This document shows positions 45,780 to 52,880 of a stretch of DNA of 63,635 nucleotides, in pieces. The notes under the pieces are model-generated. The model saw nothing but the letters and a program-made list of their open reading frames with translations, was not told the DNA's origin and ran no database searches. The DNA is from Deltaproteobacteria bacterium GWB2_55_19. GTDB taxonomy: Bacteria > Desulfobacterota > GWC2-55-46. Numbering within the stretch: position 1 is the first letter of the stretch; each line of letters opens with the position of its first letter. A program made the position numbers and the translations under genes. Where the stretch lies: assembly GCA_001797465.1 (NCBI GenBank), contig MGPQ01000019.1:219329-282963 (forward strand), written 5' to 3'.

Positions 45780-47189
45780 TTGCCGAAACTCTCAGGTCCG
45801 ATAAAAGGCCGCGCCCGTCCGATCTCTTACGGACGGCTCATCCGTTTCTCAGGCGAGGACGGCAGGGCATCCACCCTAATCGTCATCGCCGTTACTGTTT
45901 TCGCACTCCTCGCCTTTTGGCAATATTCCGGAAAAACACCGAAGTCCCCGAATTACGAAGGAGCCGTCTATTCCGGCAAAGGGCAGATAGAGGCAGGCCC
46001 ACTCGCCTCTATCCCGCTGGAGGCGGCCCAGTCCGACCCGAATGCCAGGGCGGCCTTTGAGGCGTATAAGGCGGGCGAGTTCACGAGAGCCGTCGCCCTA
46101 TACAGGGCCGCGTACAAGGACAGCCCGTCAGAAGGAGCTGGGGCCTCCCTTGCGAAGGCATTGAACGGCGCGGCTACTGTTGAGTACGCATCCGGCAACT
46201 ACGCGCTCGCCAAAGAGATGCTGACAGAGGCGCTCTCGCTCTCCAAAGACCCCGTATTCTTCAGGAACCTCGCCAACGCGCAGATAAAGCTCCAGGATTT
46301 CGAAGGCGCTGTATCGTCTCTTGAGGAGATTAAAGACCTCCCTGACGTAAGGGGGAGGCTTAAAAACGTCTATGTGAGGATCGCCGAGGAGAGGCTCAAC
46401 AAAGGAGAGAGGGACGGGGCGATAGAGGGCCTTGAGAAGGGGTTTGAGATCGACCCGGACGACCGCTCTTTGAAAGAGAGGCTCTCAAAGCTCAAGGCGG
46501 AAAACGCATTCGAGTCCGGGATGGGCAGTAGAGACGGCTCCCGTTTCCTCGTGAAGTACGAGGGCGGGGAGAACGCCGTCGCAGGCCACCTCATAGGGAT
46601 ACTCCTCGAAGAGGCGTATCTTAAGATAGGCTCTGACCTCGCCTTCTACCCCGAGGACAGGATAGAGGCGCTGCTCTACACAAAAGAGACCTTCAGGGAC
46701 GTTACAAGGAGCCCTTCCTGGGCTGGGGCCGTATACGACGGCAGGATAAAGATACCCGCTGGCGGGCTTACTGACAAGACTTCGGAGCTTGAGAAGGTCG
46801 TCTTCCATGAATATACCCACGCGCTCGTGCACAGGATATCGAAGGGCAGGGCGCCGACGTGGCTGAACGAAGGGATAGCGCAGTACGAGGAGGGGAAAAG
46901 CTCGTCCGCACTATCTCTGGAAATAAAAGAGGCGCTCGCTTCCGGCGGCTTAAGACTTAAAGGCCTCGAGGGCTCGTTCATGGGGTACAATTCGAACGCC
47001 GCGCATACCGCGTACCTCCTGAGCCTCTCGGCAACGGAGTACATCATAAGGGAGTTCGGGGCGTCCGCGGTCAAGAGGATACTTGAGGACCTGGGCTCCG
47101 GCATGTCCGTGGACGACTCGCTCAAGGCCGTCCTCTATATGGGCTACGATGAGCTGGACAGGGACTGGCAAAGAGACGCCGGGAGGTAG
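45780..47189 (+). CDS. Membrane-anchored TPR protein with gluzincin (peptidase MA-like) domain
   Basis: 469 residues from a TTG start at 45780 with AGAAAGAGAAG upstream. A basic N-terminus and one membrane helix (STLIVIAVTVFALLAFWQYS) are followed by TPR-like helices (ARAAFEAYKAGEFTRAVALY, NYALAKEMLTEALSLSKDPV). The metalloprotease domain has zinc motif H343-E-Y-T-H347 and the downstream ligand Glu in WLNEGIAQYEE. This is the peptidase MA pattern; the catalytic Glu in HEYTH is intact. It probably works in the periplasm; substrate unknown. It starts 23 bp after the GAF gene. Confidence 0.85.
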   Translation: MPKLSGPIKGRARPISYGRLIRFSGEDGRASTLIVIAVTVFALLAFWQYSGKTPKSPNYEGAVYSGKGQIEAGPLASIPLEAAQSDPNARAAFEAYKAGEFTRAVALYRAAYKDSPSEGAGASLAKALNGAATVEYASGNYALAKEMLTEALSLSKDPVFFRNLANAQIKLQDFEGAVSSLEEIKDLPDVRGRLKNVYVRIAEERLNKGERDGAIEGLEKGFEIDPDDRSLKERLSKLKAENAFESGMGSRDGSRFLVKYEGGENAVAGHLIGILLEEAYLKIGSDLAFYPEDRIEALLYTKETFRDVTRSPSWAGAVYDGRIKIPAGGLTDKTSELEKVVFHEYTHALVHRISKGRAPTWLNEGIAQYEEGKSSSALSLEIKEALASGGLRLKGLEGSFMGYNSNAAHTAYLLSLSATEYIIREFGASAVKRILEDLGSGMSVDDSLKAVLYMGYDELDRDWQRDAGR

Positions 47190-47288
47190 CGCAAGAGGTC
47201 TTTCTAAAAAACCTTTTGTTTTCGGCATGGATATGTTATCTATTATCCTTGAATTTCTAAAACCAACATGGAGGGAGAGTTTAAAACC

Positions 47289-47876
47289 ATGAGATTGCTC
47301 AAGAGTTCCAGGTTTCTATTGATCGCGGGGGCTGTCGCGATGCTTACGATATCCGGTTGCAAGGGCAAGGAGCAGACGGCACAACCACAGCCCCAGCAGG
47401 AGCAGGGCGCTGTAAGCCAGCAGGCCACACCCCCCGGGCATCCTCCGACCGGCGACCAGACCGTGACGGACATCAACAAGGCCGCGCATGCGAACATAAA
47501 GACGCAGAAAGAGGTAAGCCTCTCGCCAGAAGTAAAGGCTAAGTGGAAGGAGGTAAAGCTCGACATCACGGACGCTTCCTCCAACTCTTCTCAGGTGGTC
47601 ACCATAACCGTAGGCAACGCCGTTACGCTTAAGCCCGGGGTGAAGCTCAAGGTCGAGGCGTTTGTCCCGGACTACGCGATATCGGACAACAGGATTGAGT
47701 CGAGGTCGAACGAGGCTAAGAACCCGGCCGTTCTCGTTGAGTTGCAGGAGAACGACAAGGCCGTCGCAAAGGGATGGGTCTTCAAGGAGTTTCCGGAGTT
47801 CAACTCCTACACCGACGCGAGGTTTCCGATGAAGCTCGTAGCCCCTGGGACAGCCAAGGCGGCTCAGAAGAAATAA
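47289..47876 (+). CDS. Lipoprotein with DUF2155-like domain
   Basis: 195 residues from the ATG at 47289 (MRLLKSSRFLLIAGAVAMLT, lipobox ISGC), with GGAGGGAG 11 nt upstream. A Gln/Pro-rich spacer follows. The C-terminal half has PAVLVELQENDKAVAKGWVF and FPEFNSYTDARFPMKLV, which resembles DUF2155 (ligand unknown). It is likely anchored in the outer membrane facing the periplasm. An ATG at 47268 overlaps the ribosome-binding site and is unlikely. Confidence 0.82.
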   Translation: MRLLKSSRFLLIAGAVAMLTISGCKGKEQTAQPQPQQEQGAVSQQATPPGHPPTGDQTVTDINKAAHANIKTQKEVSLSPEVKAKWKEVKLDITDASSNSSQVVTITVGNAVTLKPGVKLKVEAFVPDYAISDNRIESRSNEAKNPAVLVELQENDKAVAKGWVFKEFPEFNSYTDARFPMKLVAPGTAKAAQKK

Positions 47877-47911
47877 GACGGTCTCTTTGACCGGTTTTGC
47901 GGGGTATCTTT

Positions 47912-47945
47912 AAAAGGCCCCTGCCCATAAGGGCAGGGGCCTTTT
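47912..47945 (+). terminator. Intrinsic terminator, 15-bp stem
   Basis: AAAAGGCCCCTGCCC pairs perfectly with GGGCAGGGGCCTTTT across ATAA. The symmetric A/T ends would let it work in both directions. It lies 35 nt after the lipoprotein stop. Confidence 0.95.
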
Positions 47946-47983
47946 GATTAGCCCGTTCCGCCTGCCGGGGCTTTTAAATACTT

Positions 47984-48012
47984 TTGACATCCGGCATAAA
48001 ATATGCTTAATT
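47984..48012 (+). promoter_or_regulatory. Promoter of tRNA-Ser(GGA)
   Basis: A consensus -35 TTGACA (47984-47989), a 17-bp spacer and a weak -10 (TTAATT) within an AT-rich stretch, about 55 nt before the tRNA. Confidence 0.5.
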
Positions 48013-48066
48013 AAATAGTCCGGGTTCAAGGGCTTGGATAGTATTTTTACATTGGTCGAATAACAC

Positions 48067-48153
48067 GGAGAGATGCCCGAGTGGCCGAAGGGGTACGACT
48101 GGAAATCGTATGTACAATAAAATGTACCGAGGGTTCGAATCCCTCTCTCTCCG
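48067..48153 (+). tRNA. tRNA-Ser (GGA anticodon)
   Basis: An 87-nt class II tRNA. Acceptor GGAGAGA/TCTCTCC, anticodon stem TACGA/TCGTA with loop CTGGAAA (anticodon GGA), a long variable arm closed by GTAC/GTAC, and T-arm GAGGG-TTCGAAT-CCCTC. Discriminator G at 48153; CCA is encoded at 48154-48156. It reads UCC and UCU Ser codons. Confidence 0.97.
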
Positions 48154-48361
48154 CCATAAATAAGCAAGAGAGCCGGAAGGGATTCGAAACCGTCTGAACG
48201 CCGAACGTATGTGAGGATGAGGCCGCTGGATGCGGCCGGAAGTGAAGATGGCCGGGCTGGAATGCGAGGCAGGAGGCCGAAGCGTGGAAGCCGAATCCCT
48301 CTCTCTCCGCCATAAATAAGCAAGAGAGCCGGAAGGGATTCGAAACCGTCTGAACGCCGAA
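48136..48361 (+). repeat. tRNA-Ser(GGA)-linked 156-bp repeat
   Basis: The last 18 nt of the tRNA plus its trailer (48136-48205, 70 bp) recur exactly at 48292-48361, giving a 156-bp unit and a partial second one. The trailer contains GGGATTCGAA (48179-48188), the reverse complement of T-arm sequence TTCGAATCCC (48134-48143). The 86-bp interior (ACGTATGTGAGG...AAGC) has a counterpart about 80% similar after the second tRNA-Ser. No convincing coding frame. The layout resembles the E. coli tyrT locus, whose 178-bp repeats carry the tRNA 3' end. Confidence 0.9.
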
Positions 48362-48443
48362 TTTTTCTATTTAAGATAGAATATTGACGAGAGACCCAGG
48401 GGGTTTTGGCCGTTACGGGCCTTGGTTATATAGAAATTTTTAC

Positions 48444-48530
48444 GGAGAGATGACCGAGAGGCTGAAGGTGGCTGACTCGAAATCAGCTGTGCTGGAAACG
48501 GCACCGGGGGTTCAAATCCCTCTCTCTCCG
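48444..48530 (+). tRNA. tRNA-Ser (CGA anticodon)
   Basis: An 87-nt class II tRNA with the same acceptor stem GGAGAGA/TCTCTCC. Anticodon stem GCTGA/TCAGC, loop CTCGAAA (anticodon CGA), long variable arm (GTGC...GCAC), T-arm GGGGG-TTCAAAT-CCCTC with one G-T pair. CCA encoded at 48531-48533. It reads UCG. Confidence 0.97.
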
Positions 48531-48718
48531 CCAGAAACATCATAGGCGCTCGAAGGGATTTGAACCGTCTGAGCGCCGAGCGGATGCGAGGAAGAGGCCG
48601 CAGGGACGCGGCCGGAAGCGAAAGACGGCAGGGCTGGAATGCGAGGCAGGATGCCGAGCGTGGAAGACAAATCCCTCTCTGTGCCAGAAACATCATAGGC
48701 GCTCGTGGGGATTTGAAC
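48513..48718 (+). repeat. tRNA-Ser(CGA)-linked 155-bp repeat
   Basis: CAAATCCCTCTCT...GCGCTCG (48513-48552) recurs at 48668-48705, a 155-bp period; the second copy has lost a few bases of the acceptor stem. The trailer carries GGGATTTGAA (48555-48564), the exact reverse complement of this tRNA's TTCAAATCCC (48511-48520). The interior (CCGTCTGAGCGCCGAGCGGA ... GGGCTGGAATGCGAGGCAGG) is homologous to that after tRNA-Ser(GGA). Confidence 0.88.
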
Positions 48719-48755
48719 AGCCCCGGCGGCCTCAAGGGCTTTTTGGTTTTTCAGG

Positions 48756-48887
48756 CTTGCGGGCCCTGTTGATAGCTGGGTCTTGCGCAATGGTACGCTG
48801 TAAACCCCGCCAGGTCCGGAAGGAAGCAACGGTAGCAGTTTTATCCATGTGCCGCAAGGGTGCCTAGCTATCAACAGGACCCGCAAG
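48756..48887 (+). ncRNA. ffs: Signal recognition particle RNA (4.5S type)
   Basis: About 132 nt. Ends pair through TTGATAGCT (48769-48777) and AGCTATCAA, extended outwards by CTTGCGGG and CCCGCAAG. The apical Ffh-binding domain has the conserved CAGGTCCGGAAGGAAGCA (48811-48828) and GTAGCAG. It pairs with Ffh to target membrane proteins. Its position directly upstream of dnaX-ybaB-recR and downstream of tRNA-Ser matches the order known in Firmicutes and others. Exact ends are approximate. Confidence 0.95.
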
Positions 48888-48989
48888 AAGATTTGGAGGA
48901 AGTCCTTCTCCGTAGCGCCTCTGGTTCGGGGCGACCCGCTCGGCGGGCCCCGGTTTTATTCCCCAACATAACTTCAGCCAGGGGATCCG

Positions 48990-50639
48990 ATGTCCTCGTA
49001 CCTGGTAATCGCAAGAAAATGGAGACCGAGCCTCTTTGAGGAGATAGTCGGGCAGGGTCACGTGACAAGGACCCTCCGGAACGCCATCTCCTCTGGAAGG
49101 GTCGCGCACGCGTACCTCTTTTCCGGCCCGAGGGGCGTGGGCAAGACTACCGCGGCCCGTATCCTCGCAAAGGGGCTCAATTGCGCAAAGGGGCCTACGC
49201 CGGTCCCTTGCAACGAGTGCTCATCCTGCAAGGGCATAGCCGCAGGCTCCTCTGTCGACGTCTTCGAGATAGACGGCGCCTCGAACAACAGCGTCGATAA
49301 CGTAAGAGAGCTTACCGAGAGCGTAAGGTACGTCCCCACCCAGGGCAAATACAAGGTCTACATAATAGACGAAATCCACATGTTGTCCACGGCGGCCTTC
49401 AATGCGCTTTTAAAGACGCTTGAGGAGCCTCCCCCCCACGCCGTATTCATCTTCGCCACGACCGAGGTCCACAAAATACCCCTTACGATACTATCCAGGT
49501 GCCAGAGGTTTGACTTTAAGCGCATCCCCTTCAGGGAACTCCAGGGGCATCTTAAGAAGATAGTCGAGGAAGAGGGGGTAAGCTACGAGGAAAAGGCCGT
49601 CTTCCAGCTCGCGAGGGAGGCGGACGGGTCTTTGAGGGACGGGCAATCCCTCCTGGAGCAGGTGCTGGCCTACTCCGGAGGGGACCTGAAAGAGTCGGAC
49701 GTCTCTGGCGCATTGGGCCTCATGGACCGCTCAGTCCTCTACGACCTCCTTACCGCGGTCATCCGGAAAGACCCTGCAACGGCTCTGAATATTGTTGAAA
49801 AGATATATGATTTTGGTTATGATTTAAAAAGGGGTTGTAGCGAGCTTCTTGAACATATAAGGGATCTTACGGTGCTTAAATCCACGGGGGAAAAGTCCCT
49901 CCTGGACCTCCCCGAGAGCGAGATAGCGTGTCTTAGCGTACTTGCCGAGGCGGTGGAGTTGCCGCGGCTACACATGTTTTTCAGCATAATCTCGAGGGGG
50001 TACGAGGAAGTCGTAAAGGGCGCCTCTCCGAGATTTTCTTTTGAGATGTCGCTCCTTAAGGCCGCGGAGTTCGACGACCTCAGGCCCGTTGAGGAACTCA
50101 TCTCAAGGATAGAAGGCTTAAGACAAAAGATCGAAGTTTCGGGCGGAGCCAATATGGCGAGGACTGAGGCGCCAAGGGCGGCAGGACTGGCTGGAACAGG
50201 CGGGAAGCCCCCGGAAAGGCCGACTTTTGTGAGAAAGGCCGAGGCGCAGGCACCCGCGCCCGCCTCACCGCCCAGGGCCTCAGAGGCTACGGCCGTTTAC
50301 GCGGCGCCGCCTGTATCTCAAGGTTGCTCCGATTTTATAAGTTACATAAGGTCGAGGAGCGCGGAGATGGCGGAGCCTTTCGCGGCGGCGACCCTCAGGC
50401 TCGACGGCGACTGTCTTGATGTGAGCGCGCCAGGAAGGGCAGGCGGGAAGATACTCGCTAACAAGGGCGCGATAGAGGCGGCGTTAGTGGATTTTTACAA
50501 GAGGCCCGTAAGGATCAGGCTGAACGGGTCAGGCTCGGCTGAAAAGAAAAAAGAGGACCCGGCGGTCGCGGATGCCAGACGCATCCTCGGCGCAAGGGTC
50601 ATAGAGGACCGGGAGAACCGGAGGAGGACCGATGTCTAA
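48990..50639 (+). CDS. dnaX: DNA polymerase III subunit gamma/tau
   Basis: Clamp-loader ATPase. The 549-residue protein has Walker A GPRGVGKTTAARILAKGL near residue 45, the Cys4 zinc module (CNECSSCKGIAAG), Walker B IIDEIHMLS, LKTLEEPPPHAVFIFATTEV and SRCQRFDFKRI, then domain III and a Pro/Ala-rich linker with a short tau-like C-terminal domain. A low-GC patch near 49790-49860 encodes normal-looking sequence. AGGGGAT lies 5 nt before the ATG. First gene of dnaX-ybaB-recR, overlapping ybaB by 8 nt. Confidence 0.97.
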   Translation: MSSYLVIARKWRPSLFEEIVGQGHVTRTLRNAISSGRVAHAYLFSGPRGVGKTTAARILAKGLNCAKGPTPVPCNECSSCKGIAAGSSVDVFEIDGASNNSVDNVRELTESVRYVPTQGKYKVYIIDEIHMLSTAAFNALLKTLEEPPPHAVFIFATTEVHKIPLTILSRCQRFDFKRIPFRELQGHLKKIVEEEGVSYEEKAVFQLAREADGSLRDGQSLLEQVLAYSGGDLKESDVSGALGLMDRSVLYDLLTAVIRKDPATALNIVEKIYDFGYDLKRGCSELLEHIRDLTVLKSTGEKSLLDLPESEIACLSVLAEAVELPRLHMFFSIISRGYEEVVKGASPRFSFEMSLLKAAEFDDLRPVEELISRIEGLRQKIEVSGGANMARTEAPRAAGLAGTGGKPPERPTFVRKAEAQAPAPASPPRASEATAVYAAPPVSQGCSDFISYIRSRSAEMAEPFAAATLRLDGDCLDVSAPGRAGGKILANKGAIEAALVDFYKRPVRIRLNGSGSAEKKKEDPAVADARRILGARVIEDRENRRRTDV

Positions 50640-50952
50640 GCAATTGGGAAACCTGATGAGGCAGGCCCAGAAGATGCAGGAGAAGATGGGCGAGGTGCAA
50701 AAAGAGCTCGCGACCAGAACGATCGAGGCCTCTTCCGGGGGCGGCATGGTAACGGCGACGGTCAACGGAGCGCAGGAGCTCGTCTCCGTGAAGATCGACC
50801 CGTCGGTCGTCGACCCAAAGGACATAGAGATGCTCCAGGACCTCGTCACCGCGGCTGTGAACGAGGGCCTTCGCAGAAGTAAGCAGATGGTGTCGGATGA
50901 GATGGGCAAGCTCACCGCCGGTCTCGGGATGAACATCCCCGGGCTCTTTTAG
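50632..50952 (+). CDS. ybaB: Nucleoid-associated protein YbaB/EbfC
   Basis: 106-residue DNA-binding dimer. QLGNLMRQAQKMQEKMGEVQ begins the long helix; the sheet region SSGGGMVTATVNGAQELVSV and VDPKDIEMLQDLVTAAVNEG are typical. The start lies inside the end of dnaX (ATG within GATGTCTAA), so translation is coupled. The dnaX-ybaB-recR order is conserved across bacteria. Confidence 0.96.
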   Translation: MSKQLGNLMRQAQKMQEKMGEVQKELATRTIEASSGGGMVTATVNGAQELVSVKIDPSVVDPKDIEMLQDLVTAAVNEGLRRSKQMVSDEMGKLTAGLGMNIPGLF

Positions 50953-50963
50953 GTTTTCGAGGG

Positions 50964-51563
50964 ATGCAGTACGCCGAGCCCATAAACAACCTTATAAAGG
51001 CGATATCGAGGCTCCCTGGTATCGGCGAAAAGACGGCGACAAGGCTCGCCCTCTACATACTGAACGCCAAAAGGGAGTATGTAGACGAGCTCTCGAACTG
51101 TCTTCGGAACGTGAAGGAAAAGGTCGCGCTCTGCTCCGTCTGCATGACCTTTTCGGACACGGACCCGTGCTCGATATGCGATGACGCGGGCAGAGACCCG
51201 TCGACCGTCTGCGTGGTATCTGACTACAAGGATATGATGGCGCTGGAATCGATGGGCGGCTACAAGGGGAGGTATCATATCCTCCACGGAAGCCTCGCTC
51301 CGCTTAAGGGCGTCGGCCCCGACGACATACGCCTGGGCGAGCTCGTAGCGAGGGTAGAGGCCTCCGGCGTAAAAGAGGTGATACTCGCAACCGGCTTTGA
51401 CGCCGAAGGCGAGGCGACTTCGGCCTATCTTGCAAGGCTCCTAAAGCCGTATGATTTAAGGGTGACGAGGCTCGCCTCAGGCATCCCGGTAGGGAGCTTC
51501 GTCGAGTTCATGGACGGGGCGACACTCGGCAGGGCGCTGGACGGAAGAAGGGACGTGTCGTAA
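50964..51563 (+). CDS. recR: Recombination protein RecR
   Basis: 199-residue protein of the RecFOR pathway that loads RecA at gaps. It has the N-terminal helix-hairpin-helix ISRLPGIGEKTATRLALYIL, the Cys4 zinc finger (CSVCMTFSDTDPCSICDD), the Toprim domain (VCVVSDYKDMMALE) and the C-terminal GEATSAYLARLLKPYDLRVT plus ASGIPVGSF. Around the usual ATNPTVEGEAT motif the sequence reads ATGFDAEGEAT, a mild variant. GAGGG abuts the ATG. Confidence 0.96.
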   Translation: MQYAEPINNLIKAISRLPGIGEKTATRLALYILNAKREYVDELSNCLRNVKEKVALCSVCMTFSDTDPCSICDDAGRDPSTVCVVSDYKDMMALESMGGYKGRYHILHGSLAPLKGVGPDDIRLGELVARVEASGVKEVILATGFDAEGEATSAYLARLLKPYDLRVTRLASGIPVGSFVEFMDGATLGRALDGRRDVS

Positions 51564-51632
51564 GCCCACCCCTCAACTTTATAATCGCGGAACCAACAGT
51601 GTCTTCGGGCACAATACACATAAAGGGTGTCT

Positions 51633-51847
51633 CTAAAAATCAGGAATTTTTTCCGAGGTCAAGGAAGGGTGAAAATAAAAAGCGGAGCATATATGGTAAT
51701 ATGTGAGCATTTTTATTTTCGCCCTGACGCAGTCCTGGCCGGACGGGCAAATTCGTTTCAAACGGCTGAACATATGATCGCCTCAAAGGCTCCGTTCGAG
51801 ACTTTGCCCTGCGCATAGCAGAGATCGGGAAAAAGGACAATTTTTAG
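51633..51847. repeat. Dispersed imperfect-palindrome repeat, copy C (inverted, interrupted)
   Basis: Begins CTAAAAATCAGGAATTTTTT and ends GGACAATTTTTAG, the inverse orientation of copies A and B. After about 100 bp matching copy B the element is interrupted at GACGCAG by 89 bp (51733-51821), then resumes at AGATCGGGA. Lies between recR and porC. Confidence 0.85.
51733..51821. mobile_element. 89-bp palindromic insertion nested in repeat copy C
   Basis: The insert is flanked by GCAG on both sides (51729-51732 and 51818-51821), which looks like a 4-bp target duplication. It is itself an imperfect palindrome: GGGCAAA (51745-51751) faces TTTGCCC (51803-51809), and AAACGG faces CCGTT. It carries no frame. 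A second small MITE-like element is the simplest reading; no other copy is in this window. Confidence 0.55.
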
Positions 51848-51870
51848 AGATAGCCAAAAGGACGGAAGAG

Positions 51871-52449
51871 ATGGAAAACTATATAGAGGTCAGATGGCAC
51901 GGCAGGGCCCAGCAGGGCGTTGTCACGGCGGCCAAGGTCTTGGGCGAGGCGTGTCTCCATTCAGGGAAGTTCGTGCAGGCCTTCCCGGAGTTCGGCCCCG
52001 AGAGAATGGGCGCGCCTGTGCGCGCGTTCAACAGGATATCGGACGAGCCCATCAGGCTACATTGCCAGGTGACGGACCCGAGGTACGTGCTCATAGCCGA
52101 CCCGACGCTCATAGGCACGGTGGACGTCACCGCCGGCACGCCCGAGGACGCGGTCTTTATAGTCAACACTCCGAAGCCGGCGACAGAAATGAGAGCGGTG
52201 CTCGGGATAAAGTCGAAGACCGTAAAGGTATTCACGCTCGACGCGGGAAAGATATCGTTTGAGACCATAGGCAGGGTGATGCCGAACACCCCGATGCTGG
52301 GGGCGCTGGCGAAGGCGACCGGCTTTATCACCCTCGATGCCCTTGTCGATAACTTCAAGGAGAACTACTCGAAGAAGTTCGCGCCCAAGGTCATCGAAGG
52401 CAACGTAGCCGCGATGAACAGGGGATTCAACGAAGTAAAGGGAGAGTAA
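51871..52449 (+). CDS. porC: 2-oxoacid (pyruvate) ferredoxin oxidoreductase, gamma subunit
   Basis: 192-residue gamma subunit of a four-subunit, TPP-dependent oxidoreductase. Family sequence: EVRWHGRAQQGVVTAAKVLG, FPEFGPERMGAPVRAFNRIS, YVLIADPTL and MPNTPMLGALAKATG. First gene of the porCDAB cluster. Without the substrate loops being decisive, pyruvate is the likely but not proven substrate; 2-oxoglutarate or a branched 2-oxoacid remain possible. Confidence 0.93.
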   Translation: MENYIEVRWHGRAQQGVVTAAKVLGEACLHSGKFVQAFPEFGPERMGAPVRAFNRISDEPIRLHCQVTDPRYVLIADPTLIGTVDVTAGTPEDAVFIVNTPKPATEMRAVLGIKSKTVKVFTLDAGKISFETIGRVMPNTPMLGALAKATGFITLDALVDNFKENYSKKFAPKVIEGNVAAMNRGFNEVKGE

Positions 52450-52518
52450 GGGCCGAGGGGGCCGGGGGCTGCTCCGGGGGCCGGGACAGCAGGGTTTAGT
52501 AAGATGCTATACAGGCTG

Positions 52519-52537
52519 TCTATAAAAATAACAATTT
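52519..52537. repeat. Possible end fragment of the dispersed palindromic repeat
   Basis: TATAAAAATAACAATTTTTG is close to the reverse complement of the outer end of copy B (AAAAATTGTTATTTTT). Only about 19 bp match, so this may be a remnant between porC and porD or a chance AT-rich match. Confidence 0.35.
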
Positions 52538-52598
52538 TTGAAGTAGCATGCAAAGAATCCTCATCCGGACGAACCGGAGTGAAAGGGGCTTATAAGAG

Positions 52599-52880
52599 AT
52601 GGCAGACAAGAAGGCAGTGCCCCTTGGAGGGGTCATCCCGGAGGGCGGCACGGCAGACGGGTATTCGACTGGAGGGTGGAGGAAGCTCCGCCCGGTTCTG
52701 AATAAGGAAAAATGTACCAACTGCCTTATCTGCTGGGTCATGTGCCCGGATTCCGCGGTCATAACCGAAGACGGCAAGATGATAGGCTTCGACCTCGAGC
52801 ACTGCAAGGGGTGCGGCATATGCGCCATGGAGTGCCCTGACAAGGTTAAGGCGATAAAGATGGAAGAGGAGGCCGACTGA
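52599..52880 (+). CDS. porD: 2-oxoacid ferredoxin oxidoreductase, delta subunit (2[4Fe-4S])
   Basis: 93-residue ferredoxin-like electron-transfer subunit. Two Cx2Cx2Cx3C motifs are present: CTNCLICWVMCP and CKGCGICAMECP. The N-terminal LGGVIPEGGTADGYSTGGWR is the usual docking extension. It overlaps the alpha-subunit start by one base and passes electrons from the TPP site to external ferredoxin. Confidence 0.96.
   Translation: MADKKAVPLGGVIPEGGTADGYSTGGWRKLRPVLNKEKCTNCLICWVMCPDSAVITEDGKMIGFDLEHCKGCGICAMECPDKVKAIKMEEEAD

Noticed and set aside
48136-48361. tRNA 3'-end duplication as the two ends of an integrated island
   Set aside because: Only 156 bp separate the copies, there is no integrase or cargo gene, and the second tRNA-Ser carries a homologous unit, so a repeat element fits better than an island.
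47910-48886. Several minus-strand frames across the tRNA/SRP region with repeated segments such as AEREGF
   Set aside because: They are produced by the tRNA-linked repeats read in the antisense direction and overlap two tRNAs and the SRP RNA.
49785-49860. Low-GC patch in dnaX with an A5G4 run, considered as a programmed frameshift
   Set aside because: The slippery site of E. coli dnaX lies after the ATPase core; here the run lies within conserved coding sequence and no shortened product would be sensible.
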